In this document: piece after piece, positions 8,639 through 18,022 of the stretch
Layout of the letters: each line of letters begins with the position of its first letter
How positions within the stretch are numbered: the stretch's first letter is position 1
Assembly (NCBI GenBank): GCA_023432985.1
Contig: JAEZEQ010000026.1
Span: forward strand, 1-56,649
From: Bacteroidota bacterium
GTDB lineage: Bacteria; Bacteroidota; Bacteroidia; CAIKAF01
Length of the DNA stretch: 56,649 nt
Direction: 5' to 3'
The notes under the pieces: model-generated
What the model was told of the DNA's origin: nothing
The model's input: only the letters and a program-made list of their open reading frames with translations
Database searches by the model: none
Program-made: the position numbers and the translations under genes

Positions 8639-9633
8639 TATTTCAGTCCCGCCAATGTGTTTTTCAGCGAATCGATAACCTTAATATCCATGGCATCGAC
8701 CTGGTTATAATCGGCCAAATACATACTGGCCCAATCGCCGCTGTGTATAAGTGCAAATACCTTTTCGAGCGGATGTGTACCAAAGGCCTTCCATTCATAT
8801 ATACGCGAGGTGTATTTACGCACCTCCTGCATGCAATACTGTGTTCTCTCTTTATTGCGGTAATAACCGTCGGGATCGGTAATAAATACCACAGCAAGTT
8901 GCTCATTTTGCTGAGTCCATCCTACCAATTCGTTATGATTCATTTCGGGAATCACATGATGCCAGCAAAGCATTTTGGCATTTTCATTCAACTGTTGTCT
9001 AAAGCGAATGGTAATGCCTTCCAGATGCGATTCGGAATATAAAACGGGAATAGAATTACGTAAAAAATGAGCCAATCTTTCCCCTTCTGCTTGCAAGCTC
9101 TCTTTATGCCTTTGAATGAAAGCGGACAAACCGGCTTTTTTCTCGGCAAATTCTTTTGGCAAAACACCATAAAAACAGAAAACATGTATCAATTGAAACA
9201 GGGAATAACCCAAGCAAGCGCGAGGTTGATAACCGGCGGGAAGGAGGATTATATCGAGGTTCATTTCTGCAGCCCATTCGGCAAAGCGACCTCCGCTGGT
9301 AATAATAACCACTTTGGCCCCCTTGGCATGAGCCTCATAGGCACAAGCAAGGGTTTCTTCGGTATTGCCTGAATAAGAAGAGGCGATGAATAAGGTTTGA
9401 TTCGACACGAAAGAGGGACAAAAATAATCCTTGTTCACATAAATCGGGCAAGGACTGTGTTTTTTGGCCAATTCGCTTACTATAGTTGCACCAATACCAC
9501 TTCCGCCAAGACCGGCAATCACCACATGTTGTATTTCCTTCTTGGGTAAACTTAGCTTGGCATGCAGACTTATACGTTCTGCATCGGCCAATTGATGATC
9601 AAATTCTGCAACCCATTTGTGCATTTCACTCAT
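8638..9633 (-). CDS. Bifunctional phosphoglucose/phosphomannose isomerase (SIS domain)
   Basis: This cytoplasmic sugar-phosphate isomerase is of the archaeal-type PGI/PMI family, which interconverts fructose 6-phosphate with glucose 6-phosphate and mannose 6-phosphate. The SIS fold shows GLGGSGIG (41-48) and the phosphate-binding SSYSGNTEET (85-94). The family motifs PRACLGYS and NHNELVGW, the latter with the catalytic Glu/His region, follow. The 331 residues are typical. It lies 22 bp after parE and overlaps lipB by one base. Whether both activities are present cannot be read from motifs alone; a plain SIS isomerase is the alternative. Confidence 0.88.
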   Translation of the reverse strand: MSEMHKWVAEFDHQLADAERISLHAKLSLPKKEIQHVVIAGLGGSGIGATIVSELAKKHSPCPIYVNKDYFCPSFVSNQTLFIASSYSGNTEETLACAYEAHAKGAKVVIITSGGRFAEWAAEMNLDIILLPAGYQPRACLGYSLFQLIHVFCFYGVLPKEFAEKKAGLSAFIQRHKESLQAEGERLAHFLRNSIPVLYSESHLEGITIRFRQQLNENAKMLCWHHVIPEMNHNELVGWTQQNEQLAVVFITDPDGYYRNKERTQYCMQEVRKYTSRIYEWKAFGTHPLEKVFALIHSGDWASMYLADYNQVDAMDIKVIDSLKNTLAGLK

Positions 9634-9655
9634 GATACTCTAGTATTTCTTCGCA

Positions 9656-11521
9656 TCAATGCAACTCGGCAATGGCTGCGTCTTTTTCAACTTTAAGATT
9701 TCCAATAATAAACTCTTGCCTTTCGGGCGTGTTTTTTCCCATATAAAATGAAAGTAAGTTTTTGATGTTCAAATCTTTACTTGTCATCACCGGTTCCAAA
9801 CGTATACTTTTTCCGATAAAATTTCTAAACTCATCCGGAGAAATCTCTCCCAATCCTTTAAATCGGGTAATTTCCGGATTCGGGCCCAAATCGATTATGG
9901 CTTGTTTGCGCTCCTCATCGCTGTAACAATAGCGCGTTTCTTTCTTATTTCTTACCCTAAATAAAGGGGTCTGCAAAATATATACATGACCCGCTTTCAC
10001 CAGTTCGGGATAAAATTGAAGGAAAAAGCTGATGAGCAATAAACGTATATGCATTCCGTCCACATCGGCATCGGTGGCTATAACTATATTATTATAACGC
10101 AAATGATCTAATCCATCTTCAATATTCAACGCATTTTGCAGCAGGTTGAATTCCTCGTTTTCGTATACAATTTTCTTGGTAAGTCCGAATACATTCAAGG
10201 GCTTTCCTTTGAGACTAAATACGGCTTGTGTATTTACATTTCGCGCTTTAGTGATAGAACCTGAGGCCGAATCACCCTCGGTAATAAAAAGCGTAGTTTC
10301 TAATCTGTCGGGTTTATTGCTATTGAAATGCGATTTGCAATCGCGCAATTTCCGGTTATGAATGGCCGCTTTTTTGGCACGGTCGCGGGCAATCTTACGT
10401 ATGCCGCTCAATTCTTTACGTTCTTTCTCACTGGCTAATATTTTCTCTAAAATCAGATTTCCCGTTTCCAGGTTCCGACGGAGATAATTATCCAGCTCAT
10501 TCTTCATAAAATCATTGATGAAAGTACGCACAGTCTCTCCATCCGGCGCCATATGCGTACTGCCCAGCTTGGTTTTGGTTTGCGATTCGAAAACCGGCTC
10601 TACTACACGCACACTCACTGCCGCAATAATCCCATTACGTACGTCGCCCGGGTCAAAATCTTTTTTGAAATAGGCATTCAAGGTTTTGGCAACAGCCTCC
10701 CTAAATGCCGTTTGATGCGTTCCGCCTTGTGGGGTGAATTGCCCGTTGACAAAACTGTAATACTCTTCATTATACTGATTTCCGTGGGTTAAAGCCACTT
10801 CTATATCTTTTCCTTTGAGGTGAATAATCGGATAAACGGTCTCTCCGTTTATACTGTTTTCTAATAGATCCAATAATCCGTTCTTGGAAATAAACTGCTT
10901 CCCATTCAATGTTAAAATTAAACCCGGATTCAAATAGGCATAATTCCACAACATTTTTTCTACATACTCGAAGCGATATTTATACTGCAAAAATATTTCG
11001 CTATCGGGTATAAATTCCATAGTGGTACCCTGGGCTTCCCCTTCCATAGCGTCGGCCACCGGCATATCTTCCGTAATAACGCCTTTACTGAACTCGGCTA
11101 TTTTCGATTTCCCATCACGGGTACTTTTCACCAAAAACCATGAACTTAAGGCATTGACCGCTTTGGTTCCCACTCCGTTCAATCCCACCGATTTTTGAAA
11201 GGCCGCACTGTCATACTTCGCACCGGTATTGATTTTACTAACGCAATCTACAACCTTACCCAATGGTATGCCTCGACCATAATCGCGAACCGATACCTTG
11301 CCTTCTTCAATGTGAATATCGATACGGCGTCCATGACCCATTACATGCTCATCGATGGAATTATCTATTATCTCCTTCAATAAAATATAAATACCATCAT
11401 CCTGAGCCGAACCATCACCGGTTTTACCTATATACATACCCGGACGCAAACGTATATGTTCGTTCCATTCAAGGGTTTTTACGTTATCCTCGCTATATGT
11501 AATTTTCTTTTCCTCTGCCAA
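9656..11521 (-). CDS. parE: DNA topoisomerase IV subunit B (ParE)
   Basis: This is the ATPase subunit of topoisomerase IV, which unlinks daughter chromosomes. The N-terminal GHKL ATPase shows EIIDNSIDE (catalytic Glu and Asn), RDYGRGIP and GLNGVGTKAVNAL. The transducer carries the QTKTKLGS motif, and the TOPRIM domain shows LFITEGDSASG and the DADVDGMHI metal site. At 621 residues it lacks the insertion of GyrB and fits ParE. The frame opens at a TTG (11560), but I prefer the TTG at 11521: GGAGAT lies 8 bp before it and the protein then starts MAEEKK, as in relatives. parC does not adjoin it here. Confidence 0.92.
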   Translation of the reverse strand: MAEEKKITYSEDNVKTLEWNEHIRLRPGMYIGKTGDGSAQDDGIYILLKEIIDNSIDEHVMGHGRRIDIHIEEGKVSVRDYGRGIPLGKVVDCVSKINTGAKYDSAAFQKSVGLNGVGTKAVNALSSWFLVKSTRDGKSKIAEFSKGVITEDMPVADAMEGEAQGTTMEFIPDSEIFLQYKYRFEYVEKMLWNYAYLNPGLILTLNGKQFISKNGLLDLLENSINGETVYPIIHLKGKDIEVALTHGNQYNEEYYSFVNGQFTPQGGTHQTAFREAVAKTLNAYFKKDFDPGDVRNGIIAAVSVRVVEPVFESQTKTKLGSTHMAPDGETVRTFINDFMKNELDNYLRRNLETGNLILEKILASEKERKELSGIRKIARDRAKKAAIHNRKLRDCKSHFNSNKPDRLETTLFITEGDSASGSITKARNVNTQAVFSLKGKPLNVFGLTKKIVYENEEFNLLQNALNIEDGLDHLRYNNIVIATDADVDGMHIRLLLISFFLQFYPELVKAGHVYILQTPLFRVRNKKETRYCYSDEERKQAIIDLGPNPEITRFKGLGEISPDEFRNFIGKSIRLEPVMTSKDLNIKNLLSFYMGKNTPERQEFIIGNLKVEKDAAIAELH

Positions 11522-11590
11522 AGCCTTATCTCCTTTTTTTAGGGTTACAAAATAACACAATTTTTTCGAATTCGGAAGTCTATCCCTTCT

Positions 11591-12574
11591 TTATACAATC
11601 CCCTTTTTCTCATTGTTTCTTGCCACAGAGGCTCGCTTCAAACGGTCGTTTATGGCTTTTCCCACACCTGTATTTTCTACATACCGAAAAATAGCCACTT
11701 CTATATCCATATTATCCAGTGCACGCAATGCCGAAAATAAGTTTCGAGCCGCCTCGTATAAATCGCCCTGCCCACTTAAAATACACCTATGTTCTTCTTT
11801 TATTTCTGTGTCACCATTCCTAAATGCAATCTGCCCGATTTTATCTAAGGGGTAGCTTTTTTTAGCCTCTTCAAGGTCCATTTCGAGCAAGGGAACTTTG
11901 GGGGCATAATGTATTTTTAATTGACCCGGAGCCTGAGGGTTTGAACTGGCATTGAGTTTTATTTCTACTTTTCCGATTAGATTTTCTATGTCTTCGAGCG
12001 ACAAACTACCCAAACGATACAGGCATGCTTTCCCATTTTCACTGCCGATTATGGTACTTTCTATGCCTTTTGCACAAGGGCCTCCGTCGAGTATATACTC
12101 GGGCAGAAGAGGTAATGATTCGGCCACATGTTGCGCGGTGGTCGGACTCACATAACCGAAGGGATTGGCACTGGGCGCCGCCAGCGGAAATGGCAAACGA
12201 GCAAGCAATTCTAAGGTCAGGGGATGATTGGGAATACGCACTCCAACCGTATCCAATCCCGAACTTACCGCATAGGATACTTGTTCCGATTTGGGTAAAA
12301 CCAAGGTGAGCGGACCCGGCCAAAAATGTTGAGCCAGCTTCAAGGCCCATTCCGGCATTTCACGCACCAATGCTTTTACTTTATCTAAACTGTCGCAATG
12401 CACAATCAATGGATCGAAAGAGGGCCGATTCTTAATGCGAAATATATCGGCAACCGCCTTAGTATCAAATGCATTTGCAGCCAATCCATATACCGTTTCT
12501 GTAGGTATGGCCACGCACTGACCGGCCTGTAAAAGTGCTGCTGCCTTATCTATATCTTTGCCTATTCGATTCAC
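11591..12574 (-). CDS. L-threonylcarbamoyladenylate synthase (TsaC/Sua5 type)
   Basis: This enzyme makes threonylcarbamoyl-AMP from threonine, bicarbonate and ATP, the first step of the t6A modification at position 37 of ANN-decoding tRNAs. The YrdC/Sua5 domain (about 10-195) shows IPTETVYGLAANA, KNRPSFDPL, WPGPLTLVL and APSANPFGYVSPT. The extra C-terminal region (about 205-320) is the Sua5 domain, so this is the long form at 327 residues. It starts at a GTG (12574) only 4 bp after a -7 box, suggesting a leaderless or nearly leaderless transcript. It heads the operon with parE, PGI/PMI and lipB. MtaB at 52340 acts later on the same tRNA position. Confidence 0.93.
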   Translation of the reverse strand: MNRIGKDIDKAAALLQAGQCVAIPTETVYGLAANAFDTKAVADIFRIKNRPSFDPLIVHCDSLDKVKALVREMPEWALKLAQHFWPGPLTLVLPKSEQVSYAVSSGLDTVGVRIPNHPLTLELLARLPFPLAAPSANPFGYVSPTTAQHVAESLPLLPEYILDGGPCAKGIESTIIGSENGKACLYRLGSLSLEDIENLIGKVEIKLNASSNPQAPGQLKIHYAPKVPLLEMDLEEAKKSYPLDKIGQIAFRNGDTEIKEEHRCILSGQGDLYEAARNLFSALRALDNMDIEVAIFRYVENTGVGKAINDRLKRASVARNNEKKGIV

Positions 12575-12578
12575 CCCG

Positions 12579-12586
12579 CAAAGGTA
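12579..12586 (-). promoter_or_regulatory. -7 promoter element, sua5 operon
   Basis: The minus strand reads TACCTTTG, matching TAnnTTTG, only 4 bp before the GTG start of sua5. The same arrangement occurs before the FAD oxidoreductase gene (56631-56638). It implies a leader of about zero length. Confidence 0.5.
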
Positions 12587-12664
12587 ATATTTAGTTTTGT
12601 GTCGGAAAGAGCTTCTATTTATCCCGGCTTTTTTATTTCTCTGTTTATTTTAGTTTTATTCCAT

Positions 12665-12672
12665 TATTTTTG
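12665..12672 (+). promoter_or_regulatory. -7 promoter element, pheT
   Basis: TATTTTTG matches TAnnTTTG and lies 31 bp before the ATG at 12704. Its position inside the upstream extension of the pheT frame supports the shorter PheT start. Confidence 0.45.
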
Positions 12673-12703
12673 TGCTCATTTCAATCCCGTTTTTTTTAGA
12701 CTA

Positions 12704-15139
12704 ATGAAACTTTCATACAAACAATTATCCCGCTATTTACCTATAACTCTCGATGCCGAAAAAATCGCCGAAATCCTTACGCTGACCGGCCTCGAAGTAG
12801 AAGATATTTCTCGTTTCGAGTCGATAAAAGGCGGACTGTCCGGTATTGTTGTCGGTAAAGTTATCGAGAAAATCAAACATCCAGATGCCGATCGCCTAAG
12901 CGTGACAAAAGTGGATGTGGGTGCCGAAGAAGCCTTGCAAATTGTATGCGGAGCACCCAATGTAGAAGCGGGTCAAACTGTATTGGTAGCGACCGTAAAC
13001 ACTACGCTTTATCCCACTTCGGGCGAAGCTTTCCAAATAAAAAAATCAAAAATCAGAGGAGTAGAATCTCACGGCATGATTTGTGCCGAAGATGAAATCG
13101 GATTAGGACAGGGGCACGACGGCATTATGATACTCCCCGACCATATTGAAGCCGGTACTCAAGCTGCCGATTATTTCGGTATAAATACCGATACGGTAAT
13201 CGAAATAAATATTACCCCCAATAGACCCGATGCCGCATGCCATATTGGAGCAGCAAGAGATATTTTGGCATTTTTGGGAGTAGAACAAGAGGTGGAACCG
13301 CTTCGCATTCCGAATGTACAAGGCTTTCAAATGCCCGATAAACTTTCTCCCATTTCGGTGAGCCTCGAAAGTAAGGACTGTATACGCTATAGCGGCTTGC
13401 ATCTTACGAATATTAAAGTTGGCGAATCGCCCGAATGGCTGAAGAATTTCTTATTGGCGGTAGGATTAAGACCCATAAATAATGTGGTCGATATCACCAA
13501 TTTTGTGCTTATGGAAACGGGACAACCCCTGCACGCTTTTGATGCCGCAAAATTGAAAGATAATAAAATTGTGGTGCGCCACGCTAAGCCGGAGGAGCAA
13601 TTGATTACCCTGGATAATATTTCGCGTAAACTGAATCCATCTAACCTGCTGATTTGCGACTCCGAAAAAGCACTTTGTATAGCAGGTGTAATGGGCGGAT
13701 TGGATTCCGGAACCGGCAATAATACAGTCGAAATCTTTTTGGAATCGGCCTGCTTTGCACCCGCATCTGTGCGTAAAACCTCGAAAGAACAAGGCTTGAA
13801 AACCGACTCTTCTTTCCGTTTCGAAAGAGGTACAGACCCCGAAGCTACTGTTTATGCGCTCAAAAGAGCAGCCTTGCTGATGCAGGAATATTGTGACACG
13901 CAGATAGAATCATCGATTATTGACATCTATCCGAATGTATTGGAAAAAAGAGAAATTCGGGTACGTAAAGAAAAAATCAGCGCCGTTTCCGGAATAGATA
14001 TTCCGCATGATATATGCCGTAAAATATGGAGCGGACTGGGAATTGCTGTTTTGGAAGAAAGTGAAGACAGCTTTTTGGTGCATGTGCCTTTATTCAAAGT
14101 AGACGTAACCCGTGAAATCGATTTGATCGAAGAACTGCTGCGTGTATACGGACTCAACAAGGTTCCTCTGAATAAACATATTTCGTATAGCCCCGGCATA
14201 CAAGGCGAAAGAGATGCCCTGAAATTGTATAAAAATATAGCCGGCTATATGGCCGCACAAGGCTTTAATGAAATTCTCACGAATTCTCTTTCATACAGCA
14301 AATATGCGGCATTGCAACAAAATACGCCCGAAAGCGGGTGGATTAAAGTGTTGAATCCCATCAGCTCGGAACTCGATATTATGCGACCCGAAATGTTGTT
14401 CAGCGGATTGGAAGTAGTGGCTGTGAACAAAAATCATAAATGGAATAATATTCGCATTTTCGAAATTGGAAAGACCTATATAAAACACCCGGAAGAAAAA
14501 GATCAATTTATTGAAAAGGAAAAATTATCTATATGGATTTCGGGAGATGACAGGGATGAATCTTGGATGCAAGGAAGTAAGCCCGGAGATTTTTATCATA
14601 TTAAAAATAAAGTAGACGGCCTGCTCGATCATTTGGGTGTGGAATGCAGCGTGCAAAGCAAACTCCCCATTCCCGATTATTTTGCCTATGGCGTTGCCCT
14701 CGCTATAAAAAATACGGTATTGGGTTATATAGGAAAAGTGAAAGAAAATATAGCCACACAAATGGGCATTAAAGCCGAAGTATTTTATGCCGAAATGGAT
14801 ATGGCCGTATTGAAAAACAATCATTTCAAAAAGAAAATCAGATATACAGAAATTCCCAAATATCCTAGCGTAAGACGCGATTTGGCCTTATTGGTCGATA
14901 TAAAAACAGAATATAGTGAACTTGAGCAATGGGCAAAGAAAAAAGCCGGCCCCTTGCTTCAAGAGGTGAACCTATTCGATGTGTATGAAGGAAAAAATTT
15001 GCCCCCCAATACCCGTTCCTATGCTTTAAGTTTTATCTTTATGAGCCGGGAAGCAACACTTAGGGATGAGGTTATCGATGCCACTATGCAACAATTAATA
15101 GGCGGATTCGAAACCGAATTGGGAGCAAAACTTCGTTAA
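12704..15139 (+). CDS. pheT: Phenylalanine-tRNA ligase beta subunit
   Basis: PheT is the beta chain of the alpha2-beta2 synthetase that charges tRNA-Phe; pheS is not in the window. Domains in order: a core start MKLSYKQLSRYLP, the EMAP/OB tRNA-binding domain (about 40-150, VVGKVIEKIKHPDADRL), the B3/B4 editing domain (about 210-385), B5 (about 405-475), the catalytic-like core (about 480-690) and the C-terminal FDX-ACB anticodon-binding domain (about 715-811, PKYPSVRRDLALLVD). The 811 residues are normal. I chose the ATG at 12704; the frame opens 35 codons earlier at a GTG, but that extension is a hydrophobic stretch absent from the family. The stop touches the ATG of the next gene. Confidence 0.96.
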   Translation: MKLSYKQLSRYLPITLDAEKIAEILTLTGLEVEDISRFESIKGGLSGIVVGKVIEKIKHPDADRLSVTKVDVGAEEALQIVCGAPNVEAGQTVLVATVNTTLYPTSGEAFQIKKSKIRGVESHGMICAEDEIGLGQGHDGIMILPDHIEAGTQAADYFGINTDTVIEINITPNRPDAACHIGAARDILAFLGVEQEVEPLRIPNVQGFQMPDKLSPISVSLESKDCIRYSGLHLTNIKVGESPEWLKNFLLAVGLRPINNVVDITNFVLMETGQPLHAFDAAKLKDNKIVVRHAKPEEQLITLDNISRKLNPSNLLICDSEKALCIAGVMGGLDSGTGNNTVEIFLESACFAPASVRKTSKEQGLKTDSSFRFERGTDPEATVYALKRAALLMQEYCDTQIESSIIDIYPNVLEKREIRVRKEKISAVSGIDIPHDICRKIWSGLGIAVLEESEDSFLVHVPLFKVDVTREIDLIEELLRVYGLNKVPLNKHISYSPGIQGERDALKLYKNIAGYMAAQGFNEILTNSLSYSKYAALQQNTPESGWIKVLNPISSELDIMRPEMLFSGLEVVAVNKNHKWNNIRIFEIGKTYIKHPEEKDQFIEKEKLSIWISGDDRDESWMQGSKPGDFYHIKNKVDGLLDHLGVECSVQSKLPIPDYFAYGVALAIKNTVLGYIGKVKENIATQMGIKAEVFYAEMDMAVLKNNHFKKKIRYTEIPKYPSVRRDLALLVDIKTEYSELEQWAKKKAGPLLQEVNLFDVYEGKNLPPNTRSYALSFIFMSREATLRDEVIDATMQQLIGGFETELGAKLR

Positions 15140-16051
15140 ATGAAAAATAGAAAAAGCCGCAAATTCACCCTCCATTTTCTCTTATTCCTCTTACCGATTT
15201 GGGTATACGGACAGTCCGATTTCAACACCTCAGATCCTGACTTTATTTATAAAATCGGAGCGGGGAATGCCAAGATTTATAAAAGCTGGAAAGATGCTTC
15301 TAAAGAAGCGAAAAATGTAGAAAAACTAAATCTGTCATGGGATTTTTTGGGAAAGAAAATCGAACAAATCAACCGATTCCCTAAATTACAAGTAGCCCTT
15401 TTCGACAATACGGGACTGGCCCATTTGCCGGCACAGTTCAACCAATTATCTCAATTGTTTATACTCTCCTGCAAAAACAATAAGATTATTTATATAGACC
15501 CCGAGTTCGGAAAAACAAACAGCTTAATGTGGCTCGAACTAACTGGTACCAAACTGGATTCTATACCGGATGCTTTTACCCAATTAGCCAGTTTGGAAAT
15601 ATTCCGCTTAATCAACAATGAGGCCGATTCACTCAAACTTCCGGCAAAACTTTTTCAAATGCGATCATTGAAAAGTATGCAAATTATTCAAGCCAATGTG
15701 CATAATTTACCCGACTCTATTTACAAACACAATCAACTCGAAAATCTGATTTGCTCATATTGTAAACTAAAAGAATTACCCGATAGTCTGGCGAATTTAA
15801 AGCATTTAAAACATCTCGATTTATCCAATAATTTATTTGAAAAAATCCCCACCCAAATCGGTTATTTAAAAGAACTGCAATACCTGAATCTCCAAAACAA
15901 TAAACTCACCCATTTGCCTTATGGCATTTCTTATTTAAAAAACCTGCAATCTCTGGATATCAGAGGCAATATGTTGTCGGCCCAGGAAATAGAAATTCTG
16001 AAATTATCACTCCCCCAATGTAAGGTTCTACACGACCCTTTACAGAAATAA
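15140..16051 (+). CDS. Secreted leucine-rich repeat protein
   Basis: This 303-residue protein has a signal peptide (about 1-25, basic start then LLFLLPIWVYGQ) and about eight leucine-rich repeats from residue 60 to the end (units such as LKELPDSLANLKHLKHLDLSNN and LTHLPYGISYLKNLQ). Such repeats form a curved protein-binding surface. No T9SS sorting domain or lipobox is visible, so it is probably periplasmic. Its ATG directly follows the pheT stop (TAA-ATG), so it is likely co-transcribed with pheT, although no functional link is apparent. Confidence 0.85.
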   Translation: MKNRKSRKFTLHFLLFLLPIWVYGQSDFNTSDPDFIYKIGAGNAKIYKSWKDASKEAKNVEKLNLSWDFLGKKIEQINRFPKLQVALFDNTGLAHLPAQFNQLSQLFILSCKNNKIIYIDPEFGKTNSLMWLELTGTKLDSIPDAFTQLASLEIFRLINNEADSLKLPAKLFQMRSLKSMQIIQANVHNLPDSIYKHNQLENLICSYCKLKELPDSLANLKHLKHLDLSNNLFEKIPTQIGYLKELQYLNLQNNKLTHLPYGISYLKNLQSLDIRGNMLSAQEIEILKLSLPQCKVLHDPLQK

Positions 16052-16084
16052 TGTATTACAGAGTTAGAATCCATAAACAATTTA

Positions 16085-16092
16085 TATATTTG
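16085..16092 (+). promoter_or_regulatory. -7 promoter element, T9SS type A tandem pair
   Basis: TATATTTG matches TAnnTTTG, 20 bp before the ATG at 16113. No good -33 element is seen; the closest is TTAG at 16064-16067. Confidence 0.5.
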
Positions 16093-16112
16093 TTACTTAA
16101 CACATTTTTAAT

Positions 16113-18011
16113 ATGACATCACCTTTACACAAAACTCTACTAATGGTACTGGCTTTTGCAGGGTTAAATTATTCTTCAACCTATGCACAAGGCAATCAAT
16201 GCCCCGGTTGTAACATAGATCCTCTCTGTACCTCAACCACCAACTTCCCCGTTCTTTGTCCGGCCACTTTGCCCAATGGAACGCAAATGCAACCCTATGA
16301 TGAAAATGTAACCTTCTTCATGCCCGATAAAGTGGATGCCAGTGGTTTCAATAATCTTGATTTAACGAATGTAACCGTGGTAGGTCTATCAGGAATGCCC
16401 TTGGGTTTATACTGGACTACCAATACTTACCCTACCAATTCCTATGCACCTACTTCAAACGTAGCTACACAAAGAGGTTGTGTGAAAATATGCGGTACAC
16501 CTCTCGTACCCGGAAATTATAATGTGGTGGTAAATGTTACTGTTACCGTTTGTGATATTCCGATTGTGGGATGTTCTACCCTTGCTCAATCATTTACTTT
16601 ACCCATCACCATTACGGCTGCAGCGGGAGGAAATTCCTATTTCTCATTCAACCCCGGAAGCGGATGTGATAGCATAAATGTTAATTTTAAACCCAACTTC
16701 ACTCCAAATAATCCGGTTCAAATGGTGGCTTATTCATGGGATTTCGGAAATGGACAAAACTTACTTACGGCCGATACAGCTACACAAACACAAAGCTATC
16801 CGAACGTAGGACAGTTTTATCCAAGTCTCGCTACCAAATTATATAATTTTCGTCTGAAATCTCTAAGCGCTACCGTAACCGGCGGATGGTGGTGCGGTGA
16901 TATTGAAGAATTAAATTGCGGGAATGGTAATCCGGACGTTTACTTTATTACAACCGGCGGCCTGAGTCATACCACTTCATCTGTCTCAAATACTATGACT
17001 CCTTCTTGGACGAATATCAACCAATTGCTTACAGGAAATGGGGTTACTTTCCAGTTTATGGAAGAAGATAATATAAGCCAGAACGATAATGGAGGCGCTA
17101 CGTTTATTAACATTCCCGGTCCGGGAACTTATACCGGAAGCACTACCGCCATTTCGAGTGGTGGAGGTGGAGTGAACTTCAGCTTCGTTATTGACACGGC
17201 GCTGATTCAAACTTTCCATGCAACTGATACCATTGATGTATTGCCTTTGCCTTCTGCTCCGGCACTAACAGCAACACCCGGATTTACAGCATGCGGAAAT
17301 CAAAATATAGTTTTACACGCACCGGGCGGATATAATTATACCTGGTTTATTAATGATACAACGATTATTCCGAATGAAACAGATTCATTCCTGGTTATAG
17401 GTATACCCACCACATTCCCGCATACTGCAAATTACAGAGTAGTAATTGCCGATACAATCACGGGTTGTGCAGCTTCTTCTATTTCTTATCCGGTTACCTA
17501 TAAAGAACCTATTCCTGCTCAATTTGCCAATCTGGGCGCCGTGTATACTTTCTCGGGTACGCTGACTACATATTACAACAATATGGCTTCATACCAATGG
17601 TTGTATAATGGTACGCCCATAGTTCCAGCAGGTCAAACTCAAACCTATACTCCAACTGCAAACGGACAATACTCAGTTATAATTACAAATCCGGAAGGAT
17701 GTAGCGATACCTCGAATATTGTATTGGTTATGAATGTGGGTATAGAGGAAGTTCTGAATGAAAATATGTTTAGCCTTTTCCCGAATCCAAATAATGGTAC
17801 ATTTACAATTCAAGCAGAAAATCATGTTCAAAAAGTATCCGAATTTTCTGTAATCAATGTATTGGGACAAAAGCTTTATACCACAGAAGTTCATGCTACC
17901 GATCATACATGGACACATACTCTTTCATTGGAAAACCTTACACCGGGCATATATTCGGCTGTGGTAAGCTATCCAACAGGAAAAATTACTAAGAAATTTA
18001 TAGTGAAATAA
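16113..18011 (+). CDS. T9SS type A surface protein, tandem paralogue 1
   Basis: This 632-residue secreted protein has a signal peptide (1-25, STYAQ). A Cys-rich N-terminal domain (about 28-165) contains ENVTFFMPDKVDASG and CGTPLVPGNYNV, followed by a PKD-like strand pattern (YSWDFGNGQ, about 205) and a GGW-GDIEE segment with a Gly-rich GPGTYTGSTTAISSGGG (about 345). It ends with the T9SS type A sorting domain (about 550-632, LFPNPNNGTF to KKFIVK). The next gene, 11 bp downstream, has the same layout and shared motifs, so the pair arose by duplication. No catalytic motif was seen. It is probably a surface or extracellular matrix protein. Confidence 0.88.
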   Translation: MTSPLHKTLLMVLAFAGLNYSSTYAQGNQCPGCNIDPLCTSTTNFPVLCPATLPNGTQMQPYDENVTFFMPDKVDASGFNNLDLTNVTVVGLSGMPLGLYWTTNTYPTNSYAPTSNVATQRGCVKICGTPLVPGNYNVVVNVTVTVCDIPIVGCSTLAQSFTLPITITAAAGGNSYFSFNPGSGCDSINVNFKPNFTPNNPVQMVAYSWDFGNGQNLLTADTATQTQSYPNVGQFYPSLATKLYNFRLKSLSATVTGGWWCGDIEELNCGNGNPDVYFITTGGLSHTTSSVSNTMTPSWTNINQLLTGNGVTFQFMEEDNISQNDNGGATFINIPGPGTYTGSTTAISSGGGGVNFSFVIDTALIQTFHATDTIDVLPLPSAPALTATPGFTACGNQNIVLHAPGGYNYTWFINDTTIIPNETDSFLVIGIPTTFPHTANYRVVIADTITGCAASSISYPVTYKEPIPAQFANLGAVYTFSGTLTTYYNNMASYQWLYNGTPIVPAGQTQTYTPTANGQYSVIITNPEGCSDTSNIVLVMNVGIEEVLNENMFSLFPNPNNGTFTIQAENHVQKVSEFSVINVLGQKLYTTEVHATDHTWTHTLSLENLTPGIYSAVVSYPTGKITKKFIVK

Positions 18012-18022
18012 TCCCCCATAAA

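Noticed and set aside
12599..12703. N-terminal extension of PheT from a GTG
   Set aside because: The extension is a hydrophobic stretch absent from PheT proteins and contains the -7 promoter element.
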